Shown here piece after piece: positions 13,352 through 19,162 of a stretch of DNA of 19,162 bases. Numbering within the stretch: the stretch's first letter is position 1; each line of letters starts with the position of its first letter. Below the pieces are notes generated by a model. The model searched no databases, was not told the DNA's origin, and saw only the letters and a list, made by a program, of their open reading frames with translations. The stretch covers positions 1-19,162 of the forward strand of contig JAYEND010000077.1 of the NCBI GenBank assembly GCA_034721895.1, in the 5' to 3' direction. The DNA comes from SZUA-451 sp034721895. Lineage in GTDB: Bacteria; Campylobacterota; Campylobacteria; Campylobacterales; Sulfurovaceae. A program made the position numbers and the translations under genes.

Positions 13352-14235
13352 CTGATTACTGCCTTTTCTTTGCAGGTTGTGATATTGTAGTCTTCACCTA
13401 TATTTTCCTGCTGGCAAAGCTTGAATCTGATTGTATTTCCGGTTCCCTTGATTCTGAAGACGCTTACATTCTTGATGAGGTAGGGGCCGCCATTGCCGTG
13501 TTTATTATAGTCATTTCCATCCCATGGTTGAAAATTATATTGAAGTTCAAGGTCAAAAAGCGAACCTCTCTGAATGGGCACGATAGCGTATGAGGTCCAC
13601 GCGAGTTTGTAGTGCTCTTTCATTGTTCTTGATGCTGCAGCGTCAAGTGTCATCGTGCTGCCGGTACCGCTGGCAACGGTTGAAACAGTTGATGTACCTG
13701 GTCCGCTGTACCCAGTCGTATATGCAGTAAATGTCCCTGGAAAAAATACAGCAGCATTGGTAATATTTTTAGTACTGCCAGATAAATTACCGATAATTGT
13801 ATTTGCCAGACCAAGATTTGATCCTGGAGTGGAAAGGGAGTTGAGACTGCTTGCGTTGAGATCACAAAGTCCGCTCCATCCCGGAAGTCTGTCAGTTGAC
13901 GATGTGATCGCACTGAAACTCTCCTCATCCGCACCGATCCATTGCAGTGTGACATATGTATCATCGGGTATCTCTTCGAGAGCCAGGTAAGTGCCATCGC
14001 TTTTTCTCCCGATCACGGTACCCGGTATGGCATAAGTCAATCGATTCGCAATCTGTTGTGCTGCTAATTCTGTCTTGAGGCTGCTTCGGTAGATGGCTCT
14101 CTGCACGATATACCTTTCGTAGACGTCGGCAATGATCTCCGATCCGATAGAAGCGACGATGCCCAATATCACAATTGCAAAAATCGCTTCCAGCATAGTA
14201 AATGCAGATCGCATAGTATCCACAGGGCACTTCAT
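13348..14235 (-). CDS. Type IV prepilin-like minor pilin (295 aa)
   Basis: The leader is MRSA|FTMLEAIFAIVILGIVASIG with Glu at +5 (Glu16), giving a type IV pilin N-helix. ATG 14235 with GAGGAG six bases upstream is preferred, and an in-frame ATG at codon 8 would give a shorter leader. The globular region is Ser/Thr/Gly-rich in the middle (STVSTVASGTGSTMT) and ends with two Cys. Position two among four prepilins and size suggest a PilW/MshO or GspJ-like minor pilin, which is an inference. Sequons at N127 and N284. It overlaps the upstream gene by one base (TGATG). Confidence 0.82.
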   Translation of the reverse strand: MKCPVDTMRSAFTMLEAIFAIVILGIVASIGSEIIADVYERYIVQRAIYRSSLKTELAAQQIANRLTYAIPGTVIGRKSDGTYLALEEIPDDTYVTLQWIGADEESFSAITSSTDRLPGWSGLCDLNASSLNSLSTPGSNLGLANTIIGNLSGSTKNITNAAVFFPGTFTAYTTGYSGPGTSTVSTVASGTGSTMTLDAAASRTMKEHYKLAWTSYAIVPIQRGSLFDLELQYNFQPWDGNDYNKHGNGGPYLIKNVSVFRIKGTGNTIRFKLCQQENIGEDYNITTCKEKAVIR

Positions 14236-14942
14236 CAGAAACTCCTCTCTTCAAGTTCATAAGTACCGATATTGCAAGAAAATGCTTGAAGTGTAATATT
14301 TTTTTCAAGTTCAGAGGCAGGATTTGATGAGGTTAGTGTTACTTTGATAGCTTTGATGTTGGATGTCGCGGACGTCGTGATATTGGCATCAAATGAGATA
14401 GCTTCATAGTTTTGATAATCTCCACTTTTTGGAGTATCATTGATATAGGATATGGTGGTAGCGATAGACATGTTTGTATCTATATAATCCCCGATATCTG
14501 CCGAGGGAGTGCCTTCTGGGCTGAGTACTGCAGTTTGTCCGTTAAAGTCGTCGATGTCATCTCTATCCCCGTCGTCAAAGGTAGTGGATGCACTTCTCCT
14601 ACTTCCGGTCGATGAAATGTACTTTCGTGTACTTGATTCAGGCGTACCTACCCGTCGCCCTGTTGTGCCGGATTCTTCGAGGTTGCTGTTAATGCTATCT
14701 GTATCAAGTACGATGGAGTGTGTGGTTGCGTTTTCATCTCCGTTCTCATCCCACTCCTGAGTCAAAATCAACTCCAGGTCTGAAGCTACTGCAGCGATCG
14801 CCTCCTGCTGCATCGCGACATAGCCACTGCTGGCCGCTGTCTGTATGAGCATAGGAGCGGACATCAGAACAATCCCCATGATAACAATCGCAAAGATGAG
14901 CTCTATCATGGCGATACCTGTACGAAGTTGTATTTTTATCAT
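14235..14942 (-). CDS. Type IV prepilin-like minor pilin (235 aa)
   Basis: The leader is MIKIQLRTG|IAMIELIFAIVIMGIVLMSAP: Gly at -1 and Glu at +5, the classical prepilin peptidase site. The frame is open two codons further to TTG 14948, but ATG 14942 overlaps the adhesin stop (TAATG), the usual coupling arrangement. The globular region is acidic (DDGDRDDIDDF) and has four D/E-X-N-X-S/T sequons (N71, N157, N187, N215). It is the first prepilin after the adhesin, consistent with a MshD/PilV-like minor subunit, but the subfamily cannot be fixed by eye. Confidence 0.82.
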   Translation of the reverse strand: MIKIQLRTGIAMIELIFAIVIMGIVLMSAPMLIQTAASSGYVAMQQEAIAAVASDLELILTQEWDENGDENATTHSIVLDTDSINSNLEESGTTGRRVGTPESSTRKYISSTGSRRSASTTFDDGDRDDIDDFNGQTAVLSPEGTPSADIGDYIDTNMSIATTISYINDTPKSGDYQNYEAISFDANITTSATSNIKAIKVTLTSSNPASELEKNITLQAFSCNIGTYELEERSF

Positions 14943-17900
14943 TACCAATCCATCCGTCTGGATTTTTTACTGCTCGCATTGGTATCGACTATATGGCCCG
15001 TAACTCCGGTTCCTGTCCACTTCGATGTTTCGATAAATTTTACTTTATAGAACGGATCCGGTGTGATATTGCCATTCGGATTGTAGATAAGCCATTTGCT
15101 TGTACTGCTGAGAGTGGAGTCATCTATCTGTATGTATACGGTATAGGGGAAAGTAGTCGTTGTCGTACTTACTGTAACATTAGGGTCCTTTCCCGTTGAC
15201 GTTACGCTGACTGTTGAATCTACGGAGCCCAAGGTAGCATTCGTTTCGAGGGTGATATTGCCGTCGCCATTGCTTGTATTGTGTTTCATGGAGAGCCACC
15301 AGTTATATTCATCGATTTGCCCGATCGTGGTATTGAGCCCGAAGGTTGTACACCCTATCATGCCATGATCGCAATAGCTTAATATAGTGATCGGTGTAGG
15401 TGTACTCGAATCAGCAACATCATCGTAAAACTCTTTGGATGCTCTGGCCCTTGCAAAGAAATAGGTTGCTTCCCGTACAGTTGGAGAAACCACTGAATTT
15501 TTATCTTTAGTGCCATTGGTATCAGTGATATTGGCATCATTGAGTGTGATCCGTATCGGGTTGACCGGCAGTGTCATATCTCTGTTGAAATTAAGCCTGT
15601 AATCGATAGTGGTTGTACCGTTTCCGGTAAATGAAGATGCTGTGTTGTTCAAATCGAATTTTTTGATGTTGTTTTGCGGTGATGGGAGTGTGATGTTCTG
15701 TTCGTTATTTTCGATGGGGTTATAATATTTTATCATAGTGATACGGTCAGCATTACCGCTGACATGCGAGACAGAAAAAGGGTTGAAGCCGATAATCAGA
15801 TTCGTATCCTGCGCATAACAATTATTTTTGTAGTTTTGAGTGATATTGTCATCATCACCTTTTGCTGTAATATTTGCCTCCAGTACAGCAGCCATACTGT
15901 AGTTATTTGCCTGGAAATCATAGAGATAGGTAAAATCCTGGTCACTGTGGTCTTTCAGTGAAATATTCAGATCGAAATGATCCGGAATGACATTGAAGGT
16001 ACCTGTACCGGGAGTGATCAGCCTCTCTGATGTCAAAGGTGTATCGACCGCATCAATAATTGCAAACTCGTATCCCTGTTTTTCATGGATGGAGTATTGA
16101 ATCTCACCGATATCATTGAATCGGAAATTATCCTGATGTAAACCATCCATGAATTCAATGATAGGAGAGAGTACAAGTTTCGGTACTGGGCATGATGTTT
16201 TAGTGACATTCAAGTCGATATTAAAGGATGCACCCTGTGTTTCATTATAATCCTGCGTATTGCTTCCCAGCCCGTCTTTGGCGGCAAATGTTAGCGGATA
16301 ATCTTTTCCTGCTTTATAATTTATACTACTATTGATATCAAAATAAAATTTTTCTGGCCGTATAGCAAATGCATTACGAGAATGAGAAGTTCTTCTGTTG
16401 GATTGCGAGATGACATCATCAGTGAGCCAGCATTGATCCCAGTCTTCATAGGCTCCCTGATCATTACCGCAATATTCAAAACGCAAACGGACAATTTTAT
16501 ATGCAGATGGATAGTTATAAGCTCCGATATTCACTCTTTGGTTGTTGGTGAATGTGGCAACTATGTAATCATTTACACCTATACCGGGAAGCCGGTTTCC
16601 ACTAATGCCATCTGCCAAATAAGTTCTTACTTTGATGTTCGAGTTTACCAGTAAACCGGTAGAAGGTTCGAGTGAAAGAATATCCAGATAGAAAGGCTCA
16701 TTGGCTATTTTGGTTTTTATAGGTACGCTTGATCCATCTTGAATAGGGGTGCTTGGAGCTACTCCAGTATCAATCGCATCAAATTTTGTAAACAATAACC
16801 CAGCTGCAAATCCATCCCTGTTGATACATCGGCTACCACCGGAGTTTGCACCGCTACCATGATCGAACCAGTCTCCGGTTCCATCCGGGTCACGAAAGAG
16901 GTCCTTGTTTTGAGCAGAGGAATCAAAATCTGTATCATAGATAAAATCATGACATAGTTGCGTGTAGTGGTTGGAGTTGGCGATGTTAAGCACATCTACT
17001 TCATTATCATTATTATCACGAAGAACCACATATCCTTCTTTGCCCATGACATTATTATTCATTTGGAATACTTCATACCGCGGGTCGATACAGGACTCAT
17101 CTCTCTGATACCAGTAAAGTTGATGTGAACCTGCAGTTGTATAAATAGAAATACTCCAGGCATTGTCACCAGTGTCTTCAAAATCGATAAATTGCTTGAC
17201 GAGGAAGTCAAGATATTTAATCTCTATGTAGTTTCCTGGCACTTTCCCGGCATTATTGGCCAGAGGATGCCCATAGTCATCTTTATAGTTTGGATTATTT
17301 TGATATTCGTTTATGGTCATGAGACCTATATAGGTAGAGCACCCAGTGTCAGCATCATCGTCAAAAATGGTTACTTTTCCGCTTCTTTTTGCCACAACAA
17401 TGGTTTCTGTGGTCGATACACTCTCAATAGTAATATTGAAATCCTCGTTACTCTCCAGGATATCATCACCAACGATAGTAAAATTAAGCATATGCTCAGT
17501 GCTGCCTGCAGGAATAGTAATGTTTATGTCGTTGTTTGTCCCATTATAATCATCAGGCGAAATTGCAGTCCTGTCCGCTGTAGAGTAAGTGAGGTTGAGG
17601 TCGGAGTTTAGAGCTTGGCTAAATCTTATCTTGACATTTGCCATGACATCATAGTCTCTCTCGGCAATAGCGGCATCATTGAGGGAGAGTGTAAGCCCTT
17701 CATCATCATCTTGTATCGTACCTATACCTGTGTCTTTGCCTAAATTTACAACAGTTGATGCTGTGGAAATAATAAACTTAAGCTGTTCACCCACCTCTCC
17801 AGCCTCCTCGTCACCAATAATTAGAACAGAAATGGTAATATTTGATGTGTTGGGAGGTATGGTCGCTGTTCCGCTTGTAGATATAAAATCTCCTGAGTCA

Positions 17901-18997
17901 TCAATAGCCTGTGCAGCAGTAGCAGTATCTCCGTGAGTTGAATAGCTAAAAATTACTTCCTGAGTCTGTATAGCGGAGAGACTTACAGTAAAGGTCATAA
18001 AAGGATATTCTCCATCATTCCCCTCAAGGATTGTGACATCATTGACTGAGAGGGTAGGAGTAGTCCCCACCCCGTCATTATCATTGATAGTGATGTCGCC
18101 TGTATCATTGGAGACTGCTACAGTATGACTTAAGGTGCTCGTTATGGTTGGGTTATTATTTAGTTTGAGATGGAAAACTTCCTGAGATTCAGCTACTAAA
18201 TCATTCAGGATAGTAAGAGGGATAGAGACAGTGGTTGTACCACTTGATGTATTTGCTGAAGATATAGTCAGAGTATCACTCTTTGCTGTATAGTCAGACC
18301 CTGAATTTGCAGAATCATCAGAGGTTGAATATCCTACTATAATAACCGTGTCATCATATATGGCGGGGTCAACCCTGACAAGCATATTGGCTGTACCGAT
18401 AGATTCATCCACCACAATAGAATCCAAAGTCAGTGTATAGCTTTTTTCCTCATCATCAATAATTGTACCGGTACCAGTGCCATCAGCTATGTTGGTAATT
18501 CCACCACCTGAAGGATTTGATAAAATTACCGAAAATGTTTCAGTTGGTTCACTGTTCATATCGCCTGCTACATTAATAGAAATGGTCTCTGTTTTATCAT
18601 TTCCTGTGAATGTAATGGTTCCGCTTTGAGCTGTGTAGTCATTATCTGCTGTTGTGGCTGAACCATCTACTGTTGCATAGTCAACACTATCTCCATCAGC
18701 TCTATCGGTAGCAGTTACAGTAAAAGTAAAAGTTGTAGTACCGCTATCTCCTTCATTGAGACTCACATCGTTAATAGATACCGATTTGTTTCCCGCACTG
18801 ATGGCTACTGGCATAATCAAGAAAGCCAAACAAAGCAGAAGGATTTTTTTGCATCGAGGAGAATAGAATTCAAAGCTCTTCTCTTGTTTCCAGCGCCCCA
18901 GTCTAAAACTCGTATTTAAATTTTTAAATACAGGCAACCGCATCAAAAAAAGAAACGGAAATAGCAACAAATCAAAAAATATATTCAAAAATTTCAT
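14942..18997 (-). CDS. Giant secreted adhesin: Calx-beta repeats, lamin-tail-like domain, MshQ/DUF6701-like C-terminus
   Basis: 1351 aa, predicted surface protein. Hydrophobic segments at 3-22 and 50-68 (KKILLLCLAFLIMPVAISA, probably the cleavable signal) precede the mature part. Residues about 70-185, 186-311, 312-434 and 435-550 are four Calx-beta domains, with signatures such as NEGDSGTTTF, YTAQSGTITF and GTIIDDEE; this domain type often binds calcium. About 553-740 resembles a lamin-tail domain (INEYQ, GNYIEIKY, FRDPDGTGDW). From about 870 (RNAFAIRPEKF, FTYLYDFQANNY, ITQNYKNNC) it resembles DUF6701 of MshQ. ATG 18997 has AGGGAG seven bases upstream. The gene heads the pilin operon and lies behind a GEMM-I riboswitch. 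It carries seventeen N-glycosylation sequons. Adhesion is inferred. Confidence 0.85.
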   Translation of the reverse strand: MKFLNIFFDLLLFPFLFLMRLPVFKNLNTSFRLGRWKQEKSFEFYSPRCKKILLLCLAFLIMPVAISAGNKSVSINDVSLNEGDSGTTTFTFTVTATDRADGDSVDYATVDGSATTADNDYTAQSGTITFTGNDKTETISINVAGDMNSEPTETFSVILSNPSGGGITNIADGTGTGTIIDDEEKSYTLTLDSIVVDESIGTANMLVRVDPAIYDDTVIIVGYSTSDDSANSGSDYTAKSDTLTISSANTSSGTTTVSIPLTILNDLVAESQEVFHLKLNNNPTITSTLSHTVAVSNDTGDITINDNDGVGTTPTLSVNDVTILEGNDGEYPFMTFTVSLSAIQTQEVIFSYSTHGDTATAAQAIDDSGDFISTSGTATIPPNTSNITISVLIIGDEEAGEVGEQLKFIISTASTVVNLGKDTGIGTIQDDDEGLTLSLNDAAIAERDYDVMANVKIRFSQALNSDLNLTYSTADRTAISPDDYNGTNNDINITIPAGSTEHMLNFTIVGDDILESNEDFNITIESVSTTETIVVAKRSGKVTIFDDDADTGCSTYIGLMTINEYQNNPNYKDDYGHPLANNAGKVPGNYIEIKYLDFLVKQFIDFEDTGDNAWSISIYTTAGSHQLYWYQRDESCIDPRYEVFQMNNNVMGKEGYVVLRDNNDNEVDVLNIANSNHYTQLCHDFIYDTDFDSSAQNKDLFRDPDGTGDWFDHGSGANSGGSRCINRDGFAAGLLFTKFDAIDTGVAPSTPIQDGSSVPIKTKIANEPFYLDILSLEPSTGLLVNSNIKVRTYLADGISGNRLPGIGVNDYIVATFTNNQRVNIGAYNYPSAYKIVRLRFEYCGNDQGAYEDWDQCWLTDDVISQSNRRTSHSRNAFAIRPEKFYFDINSSINYKAGKDYPLTFAAKDGLGSNTQDYNETQGASFNIDLNVTKTSCPVPKLVLSPIIEFMDGLHQDNFRFNDIGEIQYSIHEKQGYEFAIIDAVDTPLTSERLITPGTGTFNVIPDHFDLNISLKDHSDQDFTYLYDFQANNYSMAAVLEANITAKGDDDNITQNYKNNCYAQDTNLIIGFNPFSVSHVSGNADRITMIKYYNPIENNEQNITLPSPQNNIKKFDLNNTASSFTGNGTTTIDYRLNFNRDMTLPVNPIRITLNDANITDTNGTKDKNSVVSPTVREATYFFARARASKEFYDDVADSSTPTPITILSYCDHGMIGCTTFGLNTTIGQIDEYNWWLSMKHNTSNGDGNITLETNATLGSVDSTVSVTSTGKDPNVTVSTTTTTFPYTVYIQIDDSTLSSTSKWLIYNPNGNITPDPFYKVKFIETSKWTGTGVTGHIVDTNASSKKSRRMDW

Positions 18998-19089
18998 AAT
19001 CAAACTCCCTGTCGTTCTGAAAAATCAATTTTTTTATTCTCCAAAACATTAAAATTACCACTATGAAAAAGACTAGCGAAAGAATGAAG

Positions 19090-19110
19090 CATCAAATAAA
19101 CTATTTGATG
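19090..19110 (-). promoter_or_regulatory. AU-rich hairpin after the aptamer (possible expression platform)
   Basis: CATCAAATA and TATTTGATG form a perfect 9-bp stem with a 3-base loop, immediately 3' of the aptamer on the minus strand. It is followed by pyrimidine-rich RNA (CTTCATTCTTTCG, then CTTTTTC). It could be a weak terminator or a switching partner. An alternative GATGGC/GCCATC pairing would join the aptamer's 3' end to its own P2 strand. Confidence 0.4.
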
Positions 19111-19162
19111 GCAACCCAGCCATCTCTCAATAGAGACCTGTGGCTTTCCGTCTCCGCTTCAC
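19110..19162 (-). ncRNA. Cyclic di-GMP-I (GEMM-I) riboswitch aptamer, 3' part (5' part outside window)
   Basis: Read on the minus strand from the window edge: GTGA (a GNRA tetraloop) and AGCGG, then GAGACGGAAAGCC, CAGG, a TCTCT/AGAGA hairpin, TGGC and TGGGTTGCC. This matches the GEMM-I core GGGACGCAAAGCC, the P2 arm, and GCCGGGTTRCC. The GCCA...TGGC and TCTCT...AGAGA pairs close P2. One core deviation is seen (GACGG for GACGC). The G20 position, which separates c-di-GMP from cGAMP binders, is outside the window. It lies 112 bases upstream of the adhesin ATG, same strand. Confidence 0.8.

Noticed and set aside
14942..18997. RTX toxin or autotransporter identity for the large protein
   Set aside because: No GGxGxDxUx nonapeptide repeats, no C-terminal beta-barrel and no adjacent type I or two-partner secretion genes; the C-terminus instead looks MshQ/DUF6701-like beside prepilin genes.
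14942..19003. Plus-strand frames of 60-139 codons opposite the adhesin and the TTG start at 19003
   Set aside because: The frames are shadows of the repeat-rich adhesin. TTG 19003 lies only one or two bases from AGGGAG, whereas ATG 18997 is correctly spaced.

Overview
The window looks like chromosomal DNA of a Campylobacterota bacterium of the Sulfurovum/Sulfurimonas type. The evidence is the kdsA-ribH-nusB cluster, a futalosine-pathway menaquinone gene (mqnC), a short RecG, prepilin leaders with Ala at -1, AT-rich spacers, and a Cys-type (metal-dependent) KDO8P synthase. The genus is an inference, because there is no rRNA or marker comparison here.

Layout. Positions 1-1575 (minus) hold the 5' end of trpS followed by der. 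Positions 1592-1754 are a palindrome-rich, MITE/REP-like element with 34-bp perfect terminal inverted repeats. Next come an MscS-family channel (minus), a divergent exported DUF3108 protein (plus), a small unrecognised 65-aa gene (minus) and an EamA-type permease (plus). Positions 5122-9453 (plus) are housekeeping genes: kdsA, ribH-nusB (overlapping by one base), mqnC, and an exported M16-family protein without the zinc motif. recG (plus, own promoter) and long-form hpf (minus, convergent) follow. Positions 12207-18997 (minus) form one tightly overlapping operon: a 1351-aa secreted adhesin (Calx-beta repeats, a lamin-tail-like domain and a MshQ/DUF6701-like C-terminal part), then four type IV prepilin-like genes. 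Its leader carries the 3' two thirds of what reads as a GEMM-I (cyclic di-GMP-I) riboswitch aptamer, cut by the right edge of the window.

Three things stand out. (1) A c-di-GMP riboswitch appears to control an MSHA-like minor-pilin/adhesin operon. The encoded proteins contain 25 bacterial N-glycosylation sequons (D/E-X-N-X-S/T), 17 of them in the adhesin. Together this suggests a c-di-GMP-switched, glycosylated pilus-tip adhesin. The pilus motor, platform, secretin and prepilin peptidase are not in the window. (2) The spacers of the housekeeping half hold six copies of an unusual composite element: a degenerate tandem 7-bp repeat (AATTNNN-like), a 4-nt spacer, a hairpin of 7-bp stem and 3-nt loop, then a TTTGAT-like tail. 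Spacing is constant and the stem sequences covary. Three copies sit 22-27 nt upstream of start codons. (3) At mqnC, an inverted copy of this element and a 15-bp hairpin around the ribosome binding site seem to have displaced the original start region.

No stretch longer than 300 bases lacks a gene. The largest spacers (1576-1772, 6861-7049, 11402-11561) are filled mainly by the repeats described. No tRNA, rRNA, CRISPR array or intact transposase gene was seen.
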